Shown one piece after another: positions 6,161 to 12,800 of a stretch of 15,370 nucleotides of DNA. The notes under the pieces were generated by a model, which was not told the DNA's origin, made no database searches, and saw nothing but the letters and a program-made list of their open reading frames with translations. Position 1 is the stretch's first letter; every line of letters begins with the position of its first letter. The stretch comes from Candidatus Woesearchaeota archaeon (GTDB lineage: Archaea > Nanobdellota > Nanobdellia > Woesearchaeales > WJKV01): contig JAHWHE010000066.1 of assembly GCA_019323495.1 (NCBI GenBank), positions 1 to 15,370 of the forward strand, given 5' to 3'. The translations under genes were made by a program, and so were the position numbers.

Positions 6161-6940
6161 GAAAACGCTTCTGTTCCCCCACCATACTCCAGAAATATTT
6201 TTCTCTTTGTTGAATTTGGTAAGGTCAAAAGAATGATCGCCCACATAAATTAAACCTAAATTAATAGATTTTGTTTTATTCTTTTTGATCAAGAGAAGTG
6301 TCTGGCCATGTTTGTTCTTTTTTAATCTGATATCATACTGTTTTTTCCTAAACTTATTGAGAATACTGCTCAATTTTATTAATTTGTTACTATCATAGAT
6401 AACAAATCTCGGCGTCTCCTTATTTATCTGCAAAAAATCTGGATAATCTTTTTTATAATCATCGATATGCACAAAAGTTCTTCCTTGGGGCTTAAGAACT
6501 CTCCAAAATTCTTCAATGAGTTTTGCTTTGTCACCCACATAAGGAAAAGCGACTTGGCTTATTATCACATCAAAATAATTTGATTTGAATTTCAGCCCGT
6601 TTCCAGCATCATAAAAGAATGGCTTAGGAAGAAGTGTTGGTTTCGGGACGGACAATCCAAATTTTCCAGCGTTTGCTGCAAAATCCTTTCTTTGATGCAT
6701 ATTCCCTTTTTTTATATCATTAACACCATACAATTCAACCCGTTTGTCAGGGAATATTGTCCGTAGATCCAGAAGACATTTTCCTTCACCAAATCCGAGT
6801 TCAAGAACACGCACAACTTTTTGTGATTTTAACCTTTCTTTGATAAAACTTTCGATAGGTCTGGACTTTCCAAAACGTTTTTCCATCGTATCCAGCCCTC
6901 TTATTCTATACCATAGCTTAGGTTTATTCGTATTTCTCAT
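6149..6940 (-). CDS. Class I SAM-dependent methyltransferase, substrate unknown
   Basis: A 263-residue enzyme with a Rossmann-type methyltransferase core. Seen: motif I VLELGFGEG (45-53), the acidic loop after beta 2 at GVNDI (72-76), motif IV YFDVIISQVAFPYV (122-135), and LKPQGRTFVHI (149-159), the usual strand after the GxLKPGG-type turn. The N-terminal 40 residues and the C-terminal 100 (lysine-rich, with VWWGN near 252-256) are not recognised and may set substrate choice. The Leu/Pro-rich fold and LKPQG element resemble small-molecule or lipid methyltransferases, but this does not name a substrate. The ATG at 6940 is supported by a TATA box 29 bases upstream. It is divergent from the MFS gene and looks locally AT-rich, so the pair may be an acquired module. 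Confidence 0.85.
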   Translation of the reverse strand: MRNTNKPKLWYRIRGLDTMEKRFGKSRPIESFIKERLKSQKVVRVLELGFGEGKCLLDLRTIFPDKRVELYGVNDIKKGNMHQRKDFAANAGKFGLSVPKPTLLPKPFFYDAGNGLKFKSNYFDVIISQVAFPYVGDKAKLIEEFWRVLKPQGRTFVHIDDYKKDYPDFLQINKETPRFVIYDSNKLIKLSSILNKFRKKQYDIRLKKNKHGQTLLLIKKNKTKSINLGLIYVGDHSFDLTKFNKEKNISGVWWGNRSVFKTK

Positions 6941-6965
6941 ATGTGTATAAAATAAGATTGAAACG

Positions 6966-6974
6966 TTTATAAAA
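6966..6974 (-). promoter_or_regulatory. TATA box of the methyltransferase gene
   Basis: The minus strand reads TTTTATAAA, about 29 bases before the ATG at 6940, predicting a near-leaderless transcript. Confidence 0.65.
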
Positions 6975-7002
6975 TTATCTAAATCTGGAAGAAATAATTA
7001 AA

Positions 7003-7017
7003 TTTAGTTTAACTAAA
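7003..7017. promoter_or_regulatory. Candidate operator palindrome before the MFS gene
   Basis: TTTAGTT-T-AACTAAA is a perfect inverted repeat with 7-base arms and a one-base centre. It ends 9 bases before the MFS TATA box and overlaps the place where TFB would bind. It resembles a dimeric winged-helix repressor site, but no regulator gene is present nearby. Confidence 0.45.
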
Positions 7018-7025
7018 AAGCAAAA

Positions 7026-7032
7026 TTTATAA
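7026..7032 (+). promoter_or_regulatory. TATA box of the MFS gene
   Basis: TTTATAA is centred 26 bases before the ATG at 7055, so the transcript should be leaderless. Confidence 0.65.
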
Positions 7033-7054
7033 CCTAGAACGGAATATATTAACC

Positions 7055-8230
7055 ATGCCAGATAGTAATCGCAGTTTCAAGTGGTTTGTTAGGAATTTCT
7101 ATTTATTTAGATTTGTCCAGCACTTTGCTTTTGTCTATGCAGTATATGTTATCTTATTTCAGCTAAGGGGGCTGCCTGTTTTTGAGATTTCCTTGCTGCT
7201 GGCGTTATGGAGCGGGTTCGTGGTATTGTTTGAAGTGCCCACAGGGGCATTGGCAGATAAATGGAACAGGCAATACATGCTAATTTTGGGAACGCTTTCA
7301 AAAGCAATCGGCTTCGGCATCTGGATCTTTGCAGATAATTTCTTTTTATTTGCTCTAGGCTTTTTTTTCTGGGGGATCTCAGAAACATTCTGTTCCGGAA
7401 CACAGGAAGCCTTGCTTTATGATAACTTGAAGAATTTCAAAAAAGAAAAAGAATATGAAAAAATCGCAGGAAAAGGGCATTTTTATTTCAAGATCGCAGT
7501 TGGTACTTCTTTATTCGCAGGAGGTTTTATCGCATCTTTTAATATTTCATTAGCTATAATCTTGTCTTCCATCACAATGCTGGTTGCCATAATTCCTATC
7601 TTATTTTTGCATGAGGTCAGAATCAAGAAAACCTCTACTAAAGAAGTTAAGTATATTGACTACATTAAAAATGCTTTCAAAGAATCTGCAAAAAACAAGC
7701 AGTTGCTAAAACTGATTCTATATTCAACGATAGTGCTTGCAGTTGTTGGGACCTTAGACGAATACGAACAGTTGTTTTTCAATTGGACTGGACTGCCGAT
7801 TGCTTTTTTCGGAGTAATTGCTGCAGTAATTCTATTAGTTGAAGCTATTGGTGCCAAATACGCATACAAATTTCAAAAAATATATGGAAACAAAAGCAAT
7901 ATTCACGTCCTCTCGATTTTAGCAGGCATTGCTTTACTGGTCTCAGTAATGTACCAATCATTATTACTGCTCATTCCTTTCATATCAGTCTTCTTCTTCA
8001 TCGGAATCAGCGAAGTTCTTGTTGAAAGCAGACTGCAAAACCAGATCAAGTCAAACCAAAGAGCAACCATCCTTTCAATAAACTCCTTATTGTCAAATGG
8101 TTCTGCAATAGGGCTCACAATTGGTTTTGGTATTTTATCAAAAATTGGCGATCTAACTTGGGGATTTATTGCCTTTGCCCTCGTCATGATTGTGTTCTCA
8201 ACGATTTCGATGATTTTCAATAGAAAATAA
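7055..8230 (+). CDS. Major facilitator superfamily transporter
   Basis: A 391-residue polytopic membrane protein with about twelve hydrophobic segments, the usual size for a single-chain MFS carrier. Seen: the first segments from about residue 22, the MFS motif A region EVPTGALADKWNRQ (60-73) in the loop between helices 2 and 3, GTQEALLYDNLKNF (117-130), a charged central loop around 193-220, and ESRLQNQIKSNQRATILSINSLL in the second half. The sequence resembles drug-efflux-type MFS proteins common in bacteria, so transfer is possible. The substrate cannot be read from sequence. It is divergent from the methyltransferase gene, with a candidate operator between them. Its TAA stop directly abuts the mscL stop on the other strand. 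Confidence 0.88.
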   Translation: MPDSNRSFKWFVRNFYLFRFVQHFAFVYAVYVILFQLRGLPVFEISLLLALWSGFVVLFEVPTGALADKWNRQYMLILGTLSKAIGFGIWIFADNFFLFALGFFFWGISETFCSGTQEALLYDNLKNFKKEKEYEKIAGKGHFYFKIAVGTSLFAGGFIASFNISLAIILSSITMLVAIIPILFLHEVRIKKTSTKEVKYIDYIKNAFKESAKNKQLLKLILYSTIVLAVVGTLDEYEQLFFNWTGLPIAFFGVIAAVILLVEAIGAKYAYKFQKIYGNKSNIHVLSILAGIALLVSVMYQSLLLLIPFISVFFFIGISEVLVESRLQNQIKSNQRATILSINSLLSNGSAIGLTIGFGILSKIGDLTWGFIAFALVMIVFSTISMIFNRK

Positions 8231-8536
8231 TTACTTCTTAGGCTTCCATTTAAGGAGTTTTGCAATAAATATATACAAGAACAGAACTACAAGAATCAGA
8301 TTAAGCAGCGCACTCAGAAAAGAACCCGCCCTTAAGTTCACAGAACCTATCGGAATGACTATCTCTTCCCATTTTGCAGCTGTAATCGGGATCAATGGTC
8401 TCAAAATAGGCAATACTATGTCCTTGATAAGGGACTGGATGAAATTAGAAGCTGCGATACCTACAACAAATGCAGCTGAAATTGCCACTATCCTGAAGTC
8501 TTTCAGAAATTTAACCAACTCTTTATACATAGTCAT
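8231..8536 (-). CDS. mscL: Large-conductance mechanosensitive channel MscL
   Basis: A 101-residue membrane protein of the MscL family, which opens under membrane tension and releases solutes during osmotic downshock. Seen: an amphipathic N-terminus (MTMYKELVKFLKDF), TM1 with AAFVVGIAASNFIQSLIKDIVLP (21-43), matching the small-residue pore helix and following KD-I-x-P element of MscL, a periplasmic-equivalent loop of about 28 residues, and TM2 (about 73-93) followed by a basic KLLKWKPKK tail. The protein lacks the longer C-terminal helix of the bacterial channel. TATA spacing supports the first ATG at 8536 over a second one at 8530. The TAA stop touches the MFS stop. Confidence 0.88.
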   Translation of the reverse strand: MTMYKELVKFLKDFRIVAISAAFVVGIAASNFIQSLIKDIVLPILRPLIPITAAKWEEIVIPIGSVNLRAGSFLSALLNLILVVLFLYIFIAKLLKWKPKK

Positions 8537-8558
8537 AAAACAGAATAAAGTTCAATCC

Positions 8559-8566
8559 TATATAAA
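8559..8566 (-). promoter_or_regulatory. TATA box of mscL
   Basis: The minus strand reads TTTATATA, centred 26 bases before the ATG at 8536. It lies in the 36-base gap after the PUA-like gene. Confidence 0.65.
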
Positions 8567-8572
8567 CTTTTC

Positions 8573-9043
8573 TCACTCTATAACGCTACCGATCCGTCTT
8601 GTCTTCGGCACGAAATTCATCAGATTGTTTCCTGCTATCTTGCCGCAGCCCATGTAATCTGTTTTATTCTTAACAATCAAGAATCCTGTACAACCCGCTT
8701 TCTGTTTCTCTGTCAGTTCAGGTTCCTGTCCTAGCAGCCATTCTCCTGCTTGCTTGCTGTCAAGTTCAATAATATTCTTTTTTGCTTTCGGGCCAATCAT
8801 CTGGCTTCCTTCTATTGACAGGCGAAAACCTCTGTCATCCCACGTCGCAAAATACAAACCAATATTGCTGATCTTTAATTTGCTCAAATCTATCTCTTCT
8901 ATTTCCCTGTTAACAATATATGTCCTTCCGTTAGGATGTCTTAGAACAAAAAACAGGTCGTCAAACTCAACGCCCCATTGATCAAGTATCTCTTTCTTGA
9001 ACTCTTTGGTTTCTTTTGTGTTTAGAATGTGCAGTTCTGCCAT
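8573..9043 (-). CDS. PUA-like RNA-binding protein, RsmF-tail/NIP7-like
   Basis: A 156-residue protein whose C-terminal half (about 85-151) looks like the PUA-like domain found at the end of RsmF-type rRNA methyltransferases and in related stand-alone archaeal proteins. Seen: EWLLGQEPEL (101-110), GFLIVKNKTDYMGCGKI (120-136) and NLMNFVPKTRR (140-150), the last matching the NxxPKxxR ending of that domain. The N-terminal half is an alpha/beta segment beginning AELHILNTKETKEF. No methyltransferase motifs are present, so it probably binds rRNA or tRNA without catalysis. The chosen ATG (9043-9041) overlaps the aIF5B stop as TGATG, which implies translational coupling; an in-frame GTG at 9055 is the alternative. 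NIP7 itself is a weaker alternative family. Confidence 0.75.
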   Translation of the reverse strand: MAELHILNTKETKEFKKEILDQWGVEFDDLFFVLRHPNGRTYIVNREIEEIDLSKLKISNIGLYFATWDDRGFRLSIEGSQMIGPKAKKNIIELDSKQAGEWLLGQEPELTEKQKAGCTGFLIVKNKTDYMGCGKIAGNNLMNFVPKTRRIGSVIE

Positions 9044-10818
9044 CAGATTCCCCACATTGGAGTCTTCGTTCGTTTGATTTGCGCGATATCGCGCAGAATA
9101 GTTTTCTCTTCTGGCTGCAGATAGTCTTTATACTCCTTCAGTTTCTTGAAATCCTCTTCAGGAAGATCGCTGTACAATATCTCTTCTTCCTCGACCTGTC
9201 TTCCGATGGTGATTCCGTCGAATGCCATCGCCACCTGGTCTCCTTTCTTTGCCTCGCTTATTGTCTCCTGCTCTTTCTGCATGGATTTGATAGGCACTAA
9301 AACAGTTCCGTCTTCTTTCATCACAGCCACTCCTGATTTTGCAACGCCACCTAAAATTTCAACACCTACAACAGCAGGATTGTTCTGCCTGAACACATAG
9401 CCTTTCAGTAACTGTATCTTGAATGGCCTTGTGACTGTATCAAGGACTTTTGCTTCTATCTTTCGTTTTTCTTCTGCAGCCCATTTCTCGTATTCATCCA
9501 GTAAATTATAGATTACTTGGCTATTAATTATCTTTATTCCCTGTTCTTTTGCATATCCAAGAACATCCTGGGGAGCATTAACACTAAAACCTAAAACACA
9601 GGCGCTGAACGGATCCTGTTCCCTGTTGCTCACTGCAAGCAATACATCTTTTTTCGTGACATCGCCGATAGTCGCTCTTCTTATCGGAATGTTTTTCTGC
9701 CTGAACATAGTTATCATTGCTTCCAAACTTCCAAGAGTGTCAGCTTTCAATATCAGGCCTTCTTGATCAACTTCAACAACAACTTCTTCAACCTGTTCTT
9801 GTATTTCCTCACTTATTTGCTCGACTTCCTCAGGGGCGCAAGAACGGATAGGCATACCCGCAACCGCGGTATCTATCCCAGGTGCGCTTATCTTGACGCC
9901 TGTCGCAGCCACAGCCTCATTTATTTGCACGAACTTTGTTTTCTTCTCCCTCATCTCTGCCAATGGCGCAGGCTCTAACAATGCCCTCACTTTTACAACG
10001 ATTGGTTTTTCCAGACCGCCTATCACAATAGTATCGTTTTTTCTCAATGTCCCGTCAAACAAGATGACATCCAAAGTAGTGCCCATCCCTTTTGTTTCTT
10101 TCACTTCAAGGATAACGCCTTTTGCAGGGCCTTCTGTATCAATGTCCAAGCCTTTTTCCAAAAATTTCTGCGCCAGCCCCACGATAACCATCAATAATTC
10201 AGGAATCCCGTCTCCTGTCAATGCGCTTACAGGAACTATTGCCAGTTCTTTTGTATAATCTGCCACCCTGTCGAATCGTTCTGCCTGGAATCCAAGATTG
10301 TAGAATTTTTCAACCAACTGATAGATTTTCTTGTCAAGTTCTGTTTTTGTGTATTCCTGCAGATTGTTTATGTTGGCTAAAAGATTCACTCCTTTCTTTC
10401 CTTCCCATCCGCTGATCTTGTCTATCTTGTTAGCAGCCACAACAAAAGGAGTCTTGTGCGCTTTCAGGATTTCTATGCTCTCCATTGTCTGGGGCATAAA
10501 ACCTTCATTGATATCCACTACTAAAACAGCAATGTCAGCCAGGCTTCCGCCCCTTTTTCTCAGGTTAGTGAAAGCTGCGTGGCCAGGCGTGTCAATAAAC
10601 AATAAGCCAGGAATAGTAAGCTTCATCTTTAATTGTGTCAACAAATCACCGCACACCTTTTTCAGAATATCCAGAGGAATGATGGACGCGCCAATTGCCT
10701 GCGTAATAGCGCCTGCCTCGCCTGCAACAACAGACGTTCCTCTAATCTTATCTAAGATGCTGGACTTTCCATGATCAACATGTCCAACTACACTGCATAT
10801 TAATTTTCTGACTGCCAT
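9043..10818 (-). CDS. infB: Translation initiation factor aIF5B
   Basis: A 591-residue GTPase that promotes subunit joining and initiator tRNA placement in archaeal initiation. Its length is typical for aIF5B, and no intein interrupts it. Seen: G1 GHVDHGKS (12-19), switch I AGAITQAIGA (35-44) with the conserved Thr39, G3 DTPGH (76-80) with catalytic His80, G4 NKID (130-133), G5 SAL (198-200), domain II near 225-325, a second alpha/beta domain with KADTLGSLEAM, and a C-terminal beta-barrel ending near KDYLQPEEKTILRDIAQIKR. The family usually has ITQHIGA; here the His is Ala. The ATG lies about 27 bases after a TATA box. The PUA-like gene follows by overlapping stop and start. Confidence 0.97.
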   Translation of the reverse strand: MAVRKLICSVVGHVDHGKSSILDKIRGTSVVAGEAGAITQAIGASIIPLDILKKVCGDLLTQLKMKLTIPGLLFIDTPGHAAFTNLRKRGGSLADIAVLVVDINEGFMPQTMESIEILKAHKTPFVVAANKIDKISGWEGKKGVNLLANINNLQEYTKTELDKKIYQLVEKFYNLGFQAERFDRVADYTKELAIVPVSALTGDGIPELLMVIVGLAQKFLEKGLDIDTEGPAKGVILEVKETKGMGTTLDVILFDGTLRKNDTIVIGGLEKPIVVKVRALLEPAPLAEMREKKTKFVQINEAVAATGVKISAPGIDTAVAGMPIRSCAPEEVEQISEEIQEQVEEVVVEVDQEGLILKADTLGSLEAMITMFRQKNIPIRRATIGDVTKKDVLLAVSNREQDPFSACVLGFSVNAPQDVLGYAKEQGIKIINSQVIYNLLDEYEKWAAEEKRKIEAKVLDTVTRPFKIQLLKGYVFRQNNPAVVGVEILGGVAKSGVAVMKEDGTVLVPIKSMQKEQETISEAKKGDQVAMAFDGITIGRQVEEEEILYSDLPEEDFKKLKEYKDYLQPEEKTILRDIAQIKRTKTPMWGI

Positions 10819-10840
10819 GTAAGTAAGAACTCATATATGG

Positions 10841-10848
10841 TTTTTAAA
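10841..10848 (-). promoter_or_regulatory. TATA box of the aIF5B gene
   Basis: The minus strand reads TTTAAAAA, about 27 bases before the ATG at 10818, directly downstream of a CCTAACCCTAACC-like stretch that occupies the BRE position. A weaker CATATATG at 10832-10839 is slightly too close to the start. Confidence 0.6.
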
Positions 10849-10862
10849 GGTTAGGGTTAGAA

Positions 10863-11480
10863 TTAAGTAGATGGTGTAGGACGACCACCGCCCCCTCTGC
10901 CAACAATGAACCAAATAATTATTCCGAAAATAAGCAATATCAGCAATACTGCCTGGTTGACAGGGTCCTGCAAAAAGCTCATGCTCTGTGGCAATGCCTG
11001 CAAATAGCCTGCTGCAGAAACAAAGATGTAAATGACAACTACAACAGCAACACCAACTATCCATTTCTTTAAGCTTGCGCCTGCTGCGCCTTCAATGCCA
11101 AACAAACCAATCAGCAATAGAAGCATCAATATTGCCACAACCCAAACTGCAACAGAAGGCAAACTGTTGTTTATGATCTCAACAACGTTTGGCATTCCCA
11201 TCAAAGGACCGCCTAATTTTCCATTTGTCAGATCGCCGTCATTAAACACAATGTGCGGGATGACTGCAAGACACGCTATGACCAGTGCAATCACTATATT
11301 GTATTTTTTGACTTCGTCTGCATTCTCAATACTACCATCCTTTCCCTTTCTGCCAAGAATCATGGTCTTCTGTAGTGCAGCGAAAATGATCGTAAAGAAC
11401 AGCAAGAAAGGCAGGACTAAGTCCAGCATACCTATCTCATTCAACCTCCTTATCGCTTCTATGAAGCTAAACTGTGGCAT
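10863..11480 (-). CDS. Five-segment membrane protein, function unknown
   Basis: A 205-residue integral membrane protein. Hydrophobic segments lie at about residues 18-37, 60-79, 108-128, 139-160 and 176-194. An amphipathic N-terminal helix (FIEAIRRLNEIGMLDLVLPF) precedes the first. A polar loop near 42-58 carries lysines and acidic residues, a loop at about 80-107 is Gly/Asn/Pro-rich, and the C-terminus ends in RGGGGRPTPST. I cannot assign a function, and no transport or enzyme motif is visible. It has its own TATA box, which lies just outside the stop of the GT4 gene, and a leaderless start. It precedes the aIF5B gene, but that gene has its own promoter, so the pair need not be an operon. 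Confidence 0.75.
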   Translation of the reverse strand: MPQFSFIEAIRRLNEIGMLDLVLPFLLFFTIIFAALQKTMILGRKGKDGSIENADEVKKYNIVIALVIACLAVIPHIVFNDGDLTNGKLGGPLMGMPNVVEIINNSLPSVAVWVVAILMLLLLIGLFGIEGAAGASLKKWIVGVAVVVVIYIFVSAAGYLQALPQSMSFLQDPVNQAVLLILLIFGIIIWFIVGRGGGGRPTPST

Positions 11481-11502
11481 AAGAGATAAAGAGAACTACT
11501 GG

Positions 11503-11510
11503 TATAAAAA
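11503..11510 (-). promoter_or_regulatory. TATA box of the five-segment membrane protein gene
   Basis: The minus strand reads TTTTTATA, centred 26 bases before the ATG at 11480 and six bases from the stop of the GT4 gene. Confidence 0.65.
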
Positions 11511-11515
11511 TCTTT

Positions 11516-12628
11516 TTATTTAAAAATCATGGAATTATACAGATTCTTGTATTTTTCTGTTATTCGTGCCCACGAATAATTATCCTTTATTTCTGCTTGC
11601 GCTTTATTTGCCATGTCATTAATTTTGTCAGGATTTTCAATGCAGAACCGAACAGCAGATTCTATGCTCTTTGGATCTTTTGGCAAAATAGGAACTGCCA
11701 ATCCTTTTTCAATGAACAACTCTTTAAGATTTGGTATGTCAGAGCAAACAACAGGCACTCCTAGCGCCATTGCTTCAAGCAAGACAAAAGGAAATGTTTC
11801 ATGGTAGCTTGGCAAAATCAGAAGATCCTTTCTTCCCAAAAAATCCAGCATTTTTTTCCTATCTTTCCAGCCATGGAACCTAACTTTTCTTTTTACATCC
11901 GTTAAAATGCGCTTCATCTTTGTTTCAATCTTTTTATCGTGCGAAAAGTCCTGGCCAAATACATGCAATTTAAGATTGCTGTCTTTTAATAAACTCGAGA
12001 AAGCAAGTGCCAGCTCTATAACCCCTTTCTCCTCGACCAGCCTTCCTGCAAAAACAACGTTTCTTAGCTTTTTCCTTCTCATCTTTTTGGATAAACCGTC
12101 AGAAACACAATTTGGGAGGACAACTGTTTTCTGCTTATATTTAGGATAGTGTTTGAGAAGCATCTTTTTGCTTGCATCGCTCAAGACAATAATCTTGTCA
12201 CTGTTCTGCAATATCTCCTTCTGAACAACAGTATCTGCATCTCTGACAATATCGTATTTTTCAAGAATTTCCAGTTCGTGTGCAAGCAAAGAATGGCACG
12301 TATAAATCATTGGGATAGAAAGCAGTTTTTTCAGCTTTAGGGCAACTCCGTTTCTTAACGTGCCTTGGTCAATCGTATGGTTATGTATTAACTTGATATC
12401 AAAAGCCTTCAGGTATAAAAGCAAGGCTTCTGGATCCTTGAATTTAGTGCCCCACATTCCGTCCAATACAAGATAATCATCGTTCCTGTGTTTTTTAACC
12501 ATAATAAGAAGCCTATAATCCCTTTTTAAATGCCTGTACAGCTCGCCCACATGGATTCCTAAACCACCATAAGCAGGCGGGAAATCGTTCGTTAAAACGC
12601 AGATAATTGGCTTTTTTAACTTAGACAT
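11516..12628 (-). CDS. GT4-family glycosyltransferase
   Basis: A 370-residue GT-B fold glycosyltransferase, expected to move a sugar from a nucleotide-activated donor to a lipid-linked or surface acceptor. Seen: the N-terminal loop FPPAYGGLGIHVGEL (16-30), IYTCHSLLAHELE (108-120), the interdomain region with LPNCVSDG (171-178), FAGRLVEEKG (193-202) opening the C-terminal donor domain, and the GT4 E-x7-E signature at E277 and E285 (ETFPFVLLE) followed by AMALGVPVV. No membrane segment is visible, so it is probably cytosolic or peripheral. A Shine-Dalgarno-like GAGGG (12640-12636) seven bases before the ATG and a TATA box about 43 bases upstream suggest a leadered mRNA, unlike most neighbours. 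Donor and acceptor cannot be read from sequence. Confidence 0.9.
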   Translation of the reverse strand: MSKLKKPIICVLTNDFPPAYGGLGIHVGELYRHLKRDYRLLIMVKKHRNDDYLVLDGMWGTKFKDPEALLLYLKAFDIKLIHNHTIDQGTLRNGVALKLKKLLSIPMIYTCHSLLAHELEILEKYDIVRDADTVVQKEILQNSDKIIVLSDASKKMLLKHYPKYKQKTVVLPNCVSDGLSKKMRRKKLRNVVFAGRLVEEKGVIELALAFSSLLKDSNLKLHVFGQDFSHDKKIETKMKRILTDVKRKVRFHGWKDRKKMLDFLGRKDLLILPSYHETFPFVLLEAMALGVPVVCSDIPNLKELFIEKGLAVPILPKDPKSIESAVRFCIENPDKINDMANKAQAEIKDNYSWARITEKYKNLYNSMIFK

Positions 12629-12666
12629 GTTGAAACCCTCAAATTCTGCCTTTTCAGGACCTTTTG

Positions 12667-12674
12667 CTTATAAA
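12667..12674 (-). promoter_or_regulatory. TATA box of the GT4 gene
   Basis: The minus strand reads TTTATAAG. It predicts a transcript starting near 12645 with a leader of about 17 bases that holds the GAGGG site. A second AT-rich element, CTTTAAATATA, lies at 12693-12683. Confidence 0.5.
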
Positions 12675-12771
12675 TATAATCATATATTTAAAGGTCTCCA
12701 AACACGATCTGTTACTACCGAAAAGGAGCTACAAAACCGAAAGATTTATATATAGATTCTATTCTAATATA

Positions 12772-12779
12772 TTATAAAA
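12772..12779 (+). promoter_or_regulatory. TATA box of the GT2-GT4 fusion gene
   Basis: TTATAAAA is centred 26 bases before the ATG at 12801. A stronger-looking TTTATATATA at 12745-12754 would give a leader of about 25 bases instead, so the gene may have two start sites. Confidence 0.5.
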
Positions 12780-12800
12780 AACCCCAAATAAACCTTCAAA

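Noticed and set aside
9893..10258. A 121-codon open frame on the plus strand
   Set aside because: It is antisense to conserved aIF5B domains and has no independent support.
3905..10818. Possible inteins in rfcL and the aIF5B gene, which are common intein hosts in archaea
   Set aside because: The nucleotide-binding motifs run in order with normal spacing, and protein lengths match intein-free family members.
10849..10860. Telomere-like GGTTAGGGTTAG on the plus strand
   Set aside because: Only two short units are present, at the BRE position of the aIF5B promoter; archaeal chromosomes are circular, so this is chance or promoter sequence.
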